Shown here in pieces: positions 23,089 through 31,234 of a stretch of DNA of 39,252 bases. Below the pieces are notes generated by a model. The model saw only the letters and a program-made list of their open reading frames with translations, ran no database searches and was not told the DNA's origin. Source of the DNA: Arthrobacter sp. (GTDB taxonomy: Bacteria; Actinomycetota; Actinomycetes; Actinomycetales; Micrococcaceae). The DNA is taken from positions 1 through 39,252 of the forward strand of contig JASLBS010000236.1 of the NCBI GenBank assembly GCA_030146405.1, read 5' to 3'. The position numbers were made by a program, and so were the translations under genes. Position 1 is the first letter of the stretch, and each line of letters opens with the position of its first letter.

Positions 23089-23120
23089 CGCCACCCGGTC
23101 TCGATCGAAAGGACGGCTCG

Positions 23121-24284
23121 ATGGAGAGCCAGCTGCCCACCGCCGATTTCCTCGGTTTCGAATCCCTCCTCGGCACGTCCGAGCGGGAGAAGCTGCAGGA
23201 CGTCAGGGACTTCCTCGCCAAGGAGGTCTCGCCGCGCGCCGCCGAGTGGTGGAACCACGCCGAGTTCCCCCACGAGATCCTGCCCGGGTTGGCCTCGCTC
23301 CACCTCAGCACCCCCGTGGAGCAGGGGTACAGCCATCTCTTCAGCGGCCTCCTGATCGCCGAGCTGACCCGCGCGGACACCTCCGTGGCCACGTTCTTCA
23401 TGGTCCACCACGATCTCTTCGTCGAGGCACTCCACGCCTTCGGCAGTGAGGAACAGAAAGCACGCCTCCTGCAGGACGCGATGGACCTGAAGATCACCGG
23501 CGCCTTCGCCCTCACCGAGCCGCTCCACGGCTCCGACGTGGCCGGTGGCATGGCCACCACGGCAACCCGCCACGGCGACGAATGGATCATCAACGGCGCC
23601 AAACGATGGATCGGCAACGGGACGTTCTGCGACTACATGGTGCTGTGGGCGCGGGACGCGGACACGGGAGCGGTGCGGGGATTCATCCTCGACGCAGCAC
23701 TGCCCGGAGTGACGCGGACGGCCATCCGCAACAAGACCGCGCTCCGGACCGTGCAGAACGCGGACATCACCCTGACGGAGGTCCGGATCCCCGAGGCCGA
23801 CCGCCTCGCCGGTGTCGAGTCCTTCAACGACACGCGTCACCTCCTCCTCGGATCGCGGATCATGGTGGGCTGGCAGGCAGTGGGCCAGCAGCTGGCCGCC
23901 TTCGACGTCGCCCGGCAGTACGCCGTGGAACGCCACCAGTTCGGCAGGCCGATCGCCGCATTCCAGCTCGTGCAGGACCAGCTGGTCACCATGATGGGCA
24001 ATACGACGTCCAGCCTGGCCGTGATGGTCCGGGTGGCCAAGTTGCAGGAGGAGGGTTCGGCGGACATGGCCCAGGCGGCGTTCGCGAAGTCCTTCACGAC
24101 GGCGCATATGCGCGAGACGGTGGCACTCGGACGGGGCATCCTCGGCGGCAACGGGATCCTGACGGACTACGGCATGGCGAAGATCTTCGCGGACGCCGAA
24201 GCGATCTACACGTACGAGGGTTCCTACGAGATCAACAGCCTGATCGTGGGGCGCGCCCTGACGGGCATCTCGGCGTTCGCCTGA
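23121..24284 (+). CDS. Acyl-CoA dehydrogenase, glutaryl-CoA dehydrogenase-like
   Basis: FAD-dependent dehydrogenase, 387 residues. The family core is complete: ITGAFALTEPLHGSDVAG and the IINGAKRWIGNGTFCDYMVL region for FAD and substrate, HQFGRPIAAFQLVQ, and the C-terminal catalytic region YTYEGSYEINSLIVGRALTG, where E366 occupies the position of the catalytic glutamate of glutaryl-CoA dehydrogenase. The ending is also of that subgroup. Substrate cannot be fixed: a short or branched acyl-CoA is likely. It follows the SDR gene in an apparent two-gene operon, with AAAGGA upstream of ATG. ETF genes are not in the window. Confidence 0.92.
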   Translation: MESQLPTADFLGFESLLGTSEREKLQDVRDFLAKEVSPRAAEWWNHAEFPHEILPGLASLHLSTPVEQGYSHLFSGLLIAELTRADTSVATFFMVHHDLFVEALHAFGSEEQKARLLQDAMDLKITGAFALTEPLHGSDVAGGMATTATRHGDEWIINGAKRWIGNGTFCDYMVLWARDADTGAVRGFILDAALPGVTRTAIRNKTALRTVQNADITLTEVRIPEADRLAGVESFNDTRHLLLGSRIMVGWQAVGQQLAAFDVARQYAVERHQFGRPIAAFQLVQDQLVTMMGNTTSSLAVMVRVAKLQEEGSADMAQAAFAKSFTTAHMRETVALGRGILGGNGILTDYGMAKIFADAEAIYTYEGSYEINSLIVGRALTGISAFA

Positions 24285-24327
24285 CCCTGCGGGGGACGGG
24301 CGGCGGGCGTTCATATGACGGACCGGG

Positions 24328-24357
24328 TGAGGCACACGCCACATCACTGGGTAGGAT
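24328..24357 (+). promoter_or_regulatory. Candidate ppc promoter
   Basis: TGAGGC (24328-24333), an 18-base spacer and TAGGAT (24352-24357), with a start near 24364 and a leader of about 63 bases before the ppc start. Confidence 0.4.
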
Positions 24358-24426
24358 CCGAGAAAGAAGCCGTCGTATCCAGCGCTGCATACGTCTCGTT
24401 TTCCGCACCCCCGAAAGCAGGCCGTT

Positions 24427-27285
24427 GTGACAATGCCCCTCGAAAGCTCGCCCGAGACCGCAGCCGAAAGGCTCAGCGAACCGGCGGGTGACATCAGCTC
24501 GGATCTCCGGGCAGACGTGCGCCGCGTCAGCACGCTCCTCGGTGAATCGCTCGTCCGGCAGCACGGACAGGAGCTCCTCGACCTCGTGGAGCGCGTCCGG
24601 CTGCTCACCAAGGAGTCCAAGGAATCGGGCAGCGGGAACGACGCCGGCGAGCGCGCCGCCCTTGCGGAGCAGGTACGCGAGCTCCTCGCAGGGCTGCCCA
24701 TCGACCAGGCCACCGAGCTCGCCCGGGCCTTCGCGGCCTACTTCCACCTCGCCAACGCCGCCGAACAGGTGCACCGCGTGCGCGGGCTCCGGGCGCGGCC
24801 CGAGGAGGACGGCTGGCTCGCCCAGACTGTCGCGCGGATCGCTGACGACGCCGGGCCGGAGGCCCTCGCGCAGGTCATGGGGGAGCTGGATGTCCGTCCG
24901 GTGTTCACGGCCCACCCCACGGAGGCCTCGCGCCGCTCCGTGCTCGACAAGCTGCGCAGGCTCTCCGACGTACTCGCCGAGACCACGGAGGAAGGCACCC
25001 AGCAGCGTCGCCGGCAGGATCGCCGGCTCGCCGAGGTGATCGACCTGATCTGGCAGACCGATGAGCTGCGACAGGTCCGTCCCACCCCCATCGACGAGGC
25101 CCGCAACGCGATCTACTACCTCGGGGACATCCTCACCACGTCCCTGCCGGAGCTGCTGGAGGACCTCGGGGACCTCCTCGCGGATCACGGCGTCTCCCTC
25201 CCGGCCGCCACGGCACCGCTGAAGTTCGGTTCCTGGATCGGCGGTGACCGCGACGGCAATCCGAACGTCACCGCTGCGGTCACGCGTGAGATCCTCCAGA
25301 TCCAGAACCAGCAGGCGGTCCGGATCGCGATCCACTTCATCGACCGCCTCATCTCGTCGCTGTCCTCGTCCACCGCGATCGTCGGGGCGTCCGAGGAACT
25401 CATGGCGTCGATCGAGGAGGATCTCGGCAGCCTCCCGCGCCTGGACAAGCGTGTGCTGGAACTCAATGCGCAGGAGCCGTACCGGCTCAAACTGACCTGC
25501 GTGAAGGCGAAGCTCCTCAACACCGCGTCCCGGGTCCAGCACCAGACCGCCCACGAACCCGGCCGCGACTACAACGACACCGCGCAGGTCCTGGCCGATC
25601 TCGCCCTCGTCGGGGACTCGCTGCGGCAGAACGCGGCCGGCTTGGCCGCGGACGGCGCCCTCGCCACCGCGTCCCGCGTGATCTCCTCCTTCGGCCTGCA
25701 CCTGGCCACGCTGGACATCCGCGAGCACGCGGACATGCACCACGACGTCGTCGCGCAGTTGACCGACCGGCTCGGTGAGCTGGAGGTGCCCTACCTCGAA
25801 CTGGACCGGCCGGCCCGGCTGGCCGCGCTCTCCCGGGAACTGGCGTCGCGGCGCCCGCTCGCAACCACCAACCCCCCGCTGGACGACGGTGCGCTGAAGA
25901 CCTTCGACGTCTTCCGCGAGATCGCCTCGGCGCTCGGCACCTACGGACCCGACGTCATCGAGACGTACATCGTTTCCATGACCCGCGGCGCGGACGACGT
26001 CCTGGCCCCGGTGGTGCTCGCGCGTGAGGCAGGCCTGGTCGACGTCGTCGGTAACGGCTCGGGTGGCCCGGACTCGGGCGCCTACGCGAAGATCGGCTTC
26101 GCCCCCCTGCTCGAGACCGTGGACGAGCTGCGCGTCTCGGCGGAGATCGTGGACACGCTCCTGTCCGATCCCACCTATCGCGAGGTGGTGCGCCTGCGCG
26201 GGGACGTGCAGGAGGTGATGCTCGGGTACTCCGATTCGAACAAGGAGTCCGGTGTCCTCACGAGCCTCTGGGAGATCCACAAGACCCAGCGGCGCCTGCG
26301 GGACGTCGCGGCCGAGCACGGTGTGCGGCTGCGCCTCTTCCACGGTCGTGGAGGGTCGGTCGGGCGCGGCGGCGGACCCACGTACGACGCCATCCTCGCC
26401 CAGCCCAACGGCGTGCTCGAGGGTGAGATCAAGTTCACGGAGCAGGGTGAGGTGATCAGCGACAAGTACTCGCTGCCCGCGCTGGCGCGCGAGAACCTCG
26501 AACTCTCCCTCGCCGCGGTCATGCAGGGTTCCGCGCTGCACCGTACCCCGCGTACCTCCGAGGACGAGCGCGGCCGCTGGGCCGAGGTGATGGAGACGGT
26601 GTCCGACGCCGCGTTCAGCCGTTACCGCTCGCTGATCGACCACGAGGACCTCCCCGCCTACTTCCTCGCCTCCACCCCGGTGGAGCAGCTGGGATCGCTG
26701 AACATCGGTTCCCGTCCGTCCAAGCGCCCGGATTCCGGCAGCGGCCTCGGTGGGCTGCGGGCCATCCCGTGGGTGTTCGGCTGGACGCAGTCGCGGCAGA
26801 TCGTCCCCGGATGGTTCGGTGTGGGATCGGGCCTCCGCGCCGCGCGCGAAGCGGGCCACGAGGGCCTGCTCGACGAGATGCTGGAGCGCTGGCACTTCAT
26901 CCGCACCGTGGTGTCCAACGTGGAGATGACGCTCGCCAAGACGGACCTGGAGATCGCCGCGCACTACGTGGAGGCCCTGGTTCCCGGCGACCTCCAGCAC
27001 CTCTTCATGGTGATCCGCGAGGAGTACGAGCTCACGCTGGCGGAGATCCGCCGTCTCACGGGTGAGCGCGAACTGCTCGACAACCAGCCCACCCTCAAGC
27101 GCTCGCTCGCGGTGCGCGACCAGTACCTCGACCCGATCTCCTACCTCCAGGTGGAACTGCTGCGCCGGGTGCGGGCAGGCTCCGGTGATGATGCGTCCGA
27201 CGCCGGTCAGACCGACGGTCAGCTGCAGCGCGTCATGCTCATCACCATCAACGGCGTGGCCGCGGGGATGCGCAACACGGGCTGA
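24427..27285 (+). CDS. ppc: Phosphoenolpyruvate carboxylase
   Basis: Fixes bicarbonate onto phosphoenolpyruvate to make oxaloacetate, refilling the TCA cycle and feeding aspartate-family amino acids. 952 residues, full length. Catalytic H163 in FTAHPTEASRRSVL, the GGDRDGNPNVT substrate loop, the GRGGSVGRGGGPTYDAI glycine-rich loop and the C-terminal MRNTG end, which reaches the active site, are all present. The start is GTG 24427 or ATG 24433 (two residues shorter); neither has a strong ribosome-binding site. It is separated from the acyl-CoA dehydrogenase by 142 bp and from the oxidoreductase by 119 bp. Confidence 0.97.
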   Translation: MTMPLESSPETAAERLSEPAGDISSDLRADVRRVSTLLGESLVRQHGQELLDLVERVRLLTKESKESGSGNDAGERAALAEQVRELLAGLPIDQATELARAFAAYFHLANAAEQVHRVRGLRARPEEDGWLAQTVARIADDAGPEALAQVMGELDVRPVFTAHPTEASRRSVLDKLRRLSDVLAETTEEGTQQRRRQDRRLAEVIDLIWQTDELRQVRPTPIDEARNAIYYLGDILTTSLPELLEDLGDLLADHGVSLPAATAPLKFGSWIGGDRDGNPNVTAAVTREILQIQNQQAVRIAIHFIDRLISSLSSSTAIVGASEELMASIEEDLGSLPRLDKRVLELNAQEPYRLKLTCVKAKLLNTASRVQHQTAHEPGRDYNDTAQVLADLALVGDSLRQNAAGLAADGALATASRVISSFGLHLATLDIREHADMHHDVVAQLTDRLGELEVPYLELDRPARLAALSRELASRRPLATTNPPLDDGALKTFDVFREIASALGTYGPDVIETYIVSMTRGADDVLAPVVLAREAGLVDVVGNGSGGPDSGAYAKIGFAPLLETVDELRVSAEIVDTLLSDPTYREVVRLRGDVQEVMLGYSDSNKESGVLTSLWEIHKTQRRLRDVAAEHGVRLRLFHGRGGSVGRGGGPTYDAILAQPNGVLEGEIKFTEQGEVISDKYSLPALARENLELSLAAVMQGSALHRTPRTSEDERGRWAEVMETVSDAAFSRYRSLIDHEDLPAYFLASTPVEQLGSLNIGSRPSKRPDSGSGLGGLRAIPWVFGWTQSRQIVPGWFGVGSGLRAAREAGHEGLLDEMLERWHFIRTVVSNVEMTLAKTDLEIAAHYVEALVPGDLQHLFMVIREEYELTLAEIRRLTGERELLDNQPTLKRSLAVRDQYLDPISYLQVELLRRVRAGSGDDASDAGQTDGQLQRVMLITINGVAAGMRNTG

Positions 27286-27305
27286 TCCCGCCGTCATCCA
27301 TGGTG

Positions 27306-27332
27306 CGGGTTACCCCTGAGGAATACCCGCCG
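27306..27332 (+). terminator. Possible weak terminator after ppc
   Basis: GCGGGT and ACCCGC are separated by a 14-base loop in the 119-bp space after ppc, which otherwise shows only a GC-rich palindrome and the next ribosome-binding site. Confidence 0.25.
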
Positions 27333-27404
27333 GTGGGTCCCGGTTCCCGCCAGTGGAAGCAATGACCTACCGGCCCCGGGCCGGCAGACCGCAGGAGGAG
27401 CACC

Positions 27405-28337
27405 ATGAAGGCAGTCTTTTACGAGGAGTACGGGGATCCGGACGTTCTGCAGTACGGGGAGCAGCCCGAGCCGAAGGTGGGCCCCGATGCCGTGCTCGTC
27501 GACGTTCGCGCGTCCTCGGTCAACCCGGTGGACTGGAAGATCACCGCAGGGTATCTCGACGGAGCCCTGCCCACCTTCTTCCCGGTGATCCCGGGCTGGG
27601 ACGTGGCAGGCGTGGTGGTGCAGCCGGGCCCCTCCGTCACGGAGTTCCAGGCCGGCGACGAGGTCATCGGGTACGTGCGTGCCGACACCGTGGGCTTCGG
27701 AACGTTCGCCGAGCGGGTGGCCGCACCCGTCCGGGCGTTGGCCCGCAAGCCGGCCAACGTCTCGTGGGCCGAGGCCGCCACCATGCCGCTCGCCGGGCTC
27801 ACGGCCTACCAGGCGCTGAAGGCGGTGGGGGTGTCCGAGGGTGAGACGGTCCTGGTGCACAACGGCGCCGGCGGCGTGGGGACCTACGCCATTCAGATCG
27901 CGAAGGCCTGGGGCGCGCGCGTGCTCGCCACGGCGTCGGAGAAGAACCACGACTTCCTGCGCACGCTGGGGGCGGAACCGCTGACCTACGGCGAGGGCAT
28001 AGCGCAGCGCATCGCTGACGCGGCCCCGGACGGCGTGGACGCGATCGTGGACTTCGTGGGCGGCGAGGACTGGGTGGCATCGCTCGAGCACCTCAACACC
28101 CCGGGACGGGTGGCTTCCGTGACGGACGCCGAGGTCAAGGAGAAGGGCGGCCGCTACATCTTCGTCCGTCCCAACCCGGCGGACCTGCTGGCCCTCACCG
28201 AACTCGTCGAGGCGGGCAGCGTGAAGCCGGTCCTCGCCGAGTCCTTCCCCCTGGAACGTGCAGCCGACGCCTTCCGCAGCAGCATCGAAGGACACGTGCG
28301 CGGCAAGATCGCCGTCACCGTCGGCGACCAGGACTGA
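27405..28337 (+). CDS. NADP-dependent quinone oxidoreductase (MDR family)
   Basis: Zinc-free medium-chain reductase of the zeta-crystallin group, 310 residues. N-terminal GroES-like domain (1-125) and a Rossmann domain with VHNGAGGVGTYAIQIAK (146-162) for NADPH. No structural or catalytic zinc cysteines are present, as expected for quinone reductases. The start ATG is preceded by an AGGAGGAG stretch at a good distance. The gene is followed by a 17-bp hairpin terminator and stands alone. Substrate is unknown: quinones or conjugated enones are usual. Confidence 0.9.
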   Translation: MKAVFYEEYGDPDVLQYGEQPEPKVGPDAVLVDVRASSVNPVDWKITAGYLDGALPTFFPVIPGWDVAGVVVQPGPSVTEFQAGDEVIGYVRADTVGFGTFAERVAAPVRALARKPANVSWAEAATMPLAGLTAYQALKAVGVSEGETVLVHNGAGGVGTYAIQIAKAWGARVLATASEKNHDFLRTLGAEPLTYGEGIAQRIADAAPDGVDAIVDFVGGEDWVASLEHLNTPGRVASVTDAEVKEKGGRYIFVRPNPADLLALTELVEAGSVKPVLAESFPLERAADAFRSSIEGHVRGKIAVTVGDQD

Positions 28338-28351
28338 CCGACACCCCGAAC

Positions 28352-28390
28352 ACGAGCGCCCCCTGACCGCGATGGTCAGGGGGCGCTCGT
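28352..28390. terminator. Long bidirectional hairpin terminator
   Basis: ACGAGCGCCCCCTGACC pairs perfectly over 17 bp with its complement across the loop GCGAT. It lies between the oxidoreductase and the convergent TspO-like gene and has no T-run. Confidence 0.85.
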
Positions 28391-28407
28391 CGTGTGCGGT
28401 CGGGGGG

Positions 28408-29811
28408 TCAGTACCGCCAGGAACGGTCGTCGTCCTCCTCGTAGTCGTTCTCGCCGAGGAGGTCGAGGGGCTCGCGCTTGGCGTCCTCCTCGGCCCGGAG
28501 CGACCGCCGGTACGCGTGGTCCACCCGGTGCCGGCGCGAACCGGCGGTGATCAGCAGCAGGAAGATGGCCAGGGCGGCCACGAAGGTCACGTCGATGGCG
28601 AACGGCTCACCCAGCACGCGCTCGATCGCGATCCAGAACAGGCCCCACGAGGTGGCCGCGGCCACCGACAGGCGCCCGCGGTCCGTGGAGCACACCACGG
28701 CAGCGGTGATGAGGACGGCGACGATCCCGAGGATGGCCCAGGTGGTGCCGTGCCAGTCGAAGAGGTCCACCTCACCGTCCGTCAGCAGCGCGGCCGCGTT
28801 GGCGGCGGCTGCGACGAGCACCCAGCCGAGGTAGAGGCCCACGGGAACGTCCACGAAGGCCCCCTCGGGCCGCGTCCGGTTCGGGAACTCGTTCATGGTC
28901 CGCACGGCCGACAGCAGGGCGAGGAGGAGCAGCATGATCACCACGAAGCCGAGGATCAGCAGATCGGCCTGTGCGCTCAGGATCCAGGCGAGATTGAGCA
29001 GCATGGATGCCGCCACGGTCCATCCGAGGCGGCGTTGACGCTCGCTGGTCCGCTGCGAGGGCAACCACTGGTAGGCCGTGTACACCACGAGCCCCACGTA
29101 GATGACGCTCCAGATCGAGAAGGCGGCCGACGACGGCGCGAGCAGCGTCGAGTCCGGCGCGAAGAGCCCACCGGCGGCGTCGCGGATGGACGGCCCGCCG
29201 AAAGCCCCCACCCCTGCAGCGGAGCCGAGGATGCACGCCACGGCGCAAAGGGTTACCACGCACTGGCGCACGAGGTCCGGATCCCAGGTGCGCACATGGC
29301 GGGCGGTCGCACTGCTGCCACGTCCGATCGCCCGGCCCGTGACGCCTGCGGCGACCCGGGCCTTCTGCGCGGCGATCTGCGCCTTCCGAGCCGCGACCTG
29401 GGCTCGCTGCCCGGCACCCTCTGCGACGGTGCGGAACTGTTCGGCACGTTCGGCCCTCGTCCGGCGGGCGGGAACCGGGCGCGCATCGGTGGCGGACGGC
29501 CGCCCCGCGGCTGGGCCGGCGTCCGCGCCGGGGCGCTGGCCCTGCGGTGAGCCGGTCTTCGCGCCGGGGTGCCGTGCGGAGTCCGGAGTGTCCTGTGATC
29601 CCGGCCCGGTCGCTGGCCCGGGAGCAGGCGAGTCGTCACCCGGGGTGGCTCCGGCGTCACGTGGTCTCGCCGCTCGAAGGCGCTCCAGCACGCTCGCGGT
29701 GGTCGAGGGTACCCCTGCTGGCGCTGCCGCTGCCGGTGTCCGTTCGGGACTCACTGGTGGCGCGACCGGCTTGTCAGGAAGCTGGTGTCCCGGGCTCTTC
29801 GGGGTGCTCAT
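28408..29811 (-). CDS. TspO/MBR-like membrane protein with long disordered N-terminus
   Basis: 467 residues. The first about 115 are Pro/Ala/Gly-rich and disordered; 116-165 is an Ala/Arg-rich amphipathic stretch that could lie on the membrane surface. About eight membrane segments follow. The second to fifth include SSAAFSIWSVIYVGLVVYTA, LLNLAWILSAQADL and VPVGLYLGWVLVAAAANAAALL, which recall the Trp-rich W-Y and N-W signatures of TspO (tryptophan-rich sensory protein). TspO itself has five segments, so this is an extended version. The C-terminus is acidic (GENDYEEDDDRSWRY). The start overlaps the end of the DedA gene by 38 bp, so the two are translationally coupled. Ligand unknown. Confidence 0.78.
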   Translation of the reverse strand: MSTPKSPGHQLPDKPVAPPVSPERTPAAAAPAGVPSTTASVLERLRAARPRDAGATPGDDSPAPGPATGPGSQDTPDSARHPGAKTGSPQGQRPGADAGPAAGRPSATDARPVPARRTRAERAEQFRTVAEGAGQRAQVAARKAQIAAQKARVAAGVTGRAIGRGSSATARHVRTWDPDLVRQCVVTLCAVACILGSAAGVGAFGGPSIRDAAGGLFAPDSTLLAPSSAAFSIWSVIYVGLVVYTAYQWLPSQRTSERQRRLGWTVAASMLLNLAWILSAQADLLILGFVVIMLLLLALLSAVRTMNEFPNRTRPEGAFVDVPVGLYLGWVLVAAAANAAALLTDGEVDLFDWHGTTWAILGIVAVLITAAVVCSTDRGRLSVAAATSWGLFWIAIERVLGEPFAIDVTFVAALAIFLLLITAGSRRHRVDHAYRRSLRAEEDAKREPLDLLGENDYEEDDDRSWRY

Positions 29812-30409
29812 TCGTTCTTGTGGCCTTCCGGTGTTTCTTCAGGGCGAGAATGGCCGCCGTGATGACTCCCACCAGAGTACCGACCACCATTCCGAGGAGT
29901 GCGCTGATCCCCGCGGGGAACCCCGTGGTGACTCCGGCCACGAAGCCGAGCCCCACCAGCCAGGCGGTCCACAGGGCACCCCCGGCGGCTGCCGCGAGGG
30001 CGAACGGGCGGAGGGGAAGATCGGCGATGCCCGCCGCGGCGACGCTCGCGGTCCGCCCGGCAGGAAGGAACCGGACCGCCACCACGGCCGCGTAGGTGGA
30101 GGAGCTTCCCGCCGTGGTGATCGCTTTCCGCAGCCCCCGGTGGACGGAGCGGCCCCAGCGGTAACGGTCGAGGACATGCGTGAGCTTCCAGCGGAACAGG
30201 AGGAAGAGTGCGAGATCACCCAGCCAGCTCCCGGCGAGAACCATGACGATCGTGAAGGGAAGGGTACCGGGACTGTCCGCCGCCAGGGTGCCCGCTCCGA
30301 TCACGAGGAGCTCCGAGGGCACCACGGGGATCGCCACGTCGACGATGATGACCGCGAACATGACGAGGAGGTAGAGCGGAACCGGGATGTCCGTGCCGAG
30401 CAGGTCCAC
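29774..30409 (-). CDS. DedA family membrane protein
   Basis: 211-residue SNARE-associated/DedA (VTT) protein; such proteins act as lipid scramblases or flippases (undecaprenyl phosphate or phosphatidylethanolamine). The family regions are present: VPSELLVIGAGTLA near the N-terminus, LAGSWLGDLALFLLFRW, and VAVRFLPAGRTASVAAAG with the conserved arginine-proline-glycine part, followed by GGALWTAWLVGLGF. GTG 30409 is the start; TACATT stands six bases upstream on the minus strand. The gene is first in a pair with the TspO-like gene and is separated by 66 bp from the SDR stop at 30476. Confidence 0.9.
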   Translation of the reverse strand: MDLLGTDIPVPLYLLVMFAVIIVDVAIPVVPSELLVIGAGTLAADSPGTLPFTIVMVLAGSWLGDLALFLLFRWKLTHVLDRYRWGRSVHRGLRKAITTAGSSSTYAAVVAVRFLPAGRTASVAAAGIADLPLRPFALAAAAGGALWTAWLVGLGFVAGVTTGFPAGISALLGMVVGTLVGVITAAILALKKHRKATRTNEHPEEPGTPAS

Positions 30410-30415
30410 CCGGCC

Positions 30416-30421
30416 AATGTA
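30416..30421 (-). promoter_or_regulatory. -10 element, leaderless start of DedA gene
   Basis: TACATT on the minus strand is followed by GGCCGG and then GTG 30409, the same six-base spacing as elsewhere in the window. Confidence 0.5.
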
Positions 30422-30475
30422 CCGCGGGCGGCAGGATCCCCGAGGAGACCTCGACGACCAGCTCGGTATCGAGCC

Positions 30476-31234
30476 TCAGAACCGGGCATCACCACGTCGA
30501 GCGGCTTTCAACGGGAGGCGTTGACCATTGATCACCCGCGCTTCACGGGTGAACACGTCCCTGACTGCCTCGGCGAGGACGGCTACGTCGGTGAAGCCCG
30601 GGAACGTCCGTTCCGGTTGCGCCGCGCGCATCCGATCATCGACCAGCGCTTTCACGACGAGCACCAGGGCGGCTGAATGCTGCTCGACCGTTGCATCGGG
30701 ATTGCCTGCCTGCAGACGCTGGAAGCCGTCCGCAACGGCCAGCGTCCATGCTTCGGCTGCCGACTTCACGGCCGCGTAGGCAGCGCCATTGACCGTCGGA
30801 ACGGCAGCGGATTCGGCTGACACGATGACCAGGCGCCCTACCGGGGAAGCTGCCAGGTCGTCGAAGAACGCACGGCTGGTGTTGCGCAGTGTTGTCAGGA
30901 TGCTGGTGGAGAGGAGGTCCCAGTCCTCGTCCGTCTGGCCCTGGATCCCACCGCCCCCACGCCATCCCCCCACCAGGTGGATGAGACCGTCGACCGGGCC
31001 GACCTCGGCGCGTACCGACCCGGCCAGTCCATCGACCGATGCCTTGTCGGCGAGGTCGCAGACGTAGCCCGTGACACCGTCATGGGCAGCTGCGAGCTCA
31101 CGGACCCGGTCCCCGGCGATGCCCACCGCCACGACGCGCGCCCCCGCTCCGGTCAGGCCTCGGACCACCGCGGTGCCGGAAGCGCTGGTCGAGCCGGCGA
31201 CGACGATGGTCCGGCCGGTGAGAACCCGGCTCAT
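30476..31234 (-). CDS. SDR family oxidoreductase with atypical cofactor motif
   Basis: 252 residues. The fold is a Rossmann SDR, with the active-site pattern VSAESAAVPTVNGAAYAAVKS giving Ser and YxxxK. The cofactor motif reads AGSTSASG in place of TGxxxGxG, so one glycine is alanine, which may weaken or change NAD(P) binding. The start ATG 31234 is chosen because it overlaps the stop of the upstream DUF6421-like gene in ATGA; the longer in-frame reading lies inside that gene. The pair is therefore tightly coupled and likely in one pathway. Substrate unknown. Confidence 0.86.
   Translation of the reverse strand: MSRVLTGRTIVVAGSTSASGTAVVRGLTGAGARVVAVGIAGDRVRELAAAHDGVTGYVCDLADKASVDGLAGSVRAEVGPVDGLIHLVGGWRGGGGIQGQTDEDWDLLSTSILTTLRNTSRAFFDDLAASPVGRLVIVSAESAAVPTVNGAAYAAVKSAAEAWTLAVADGFQRLQAGNPDATVEQHSAALVLVVKALVDDRMRAAQPERTFPGFTDVAVLAEAVRDVFTREARVINGQRLPLKAARRGDARF

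Noticed and set aside
24232..27297. A 1021-codon open frame on the minus strand opposite ppc
   Set aside because: It is a shadow of the complete ppc gene caused by high G+C; it has no domain and a histidine/arginine/glycine-heavy composition.
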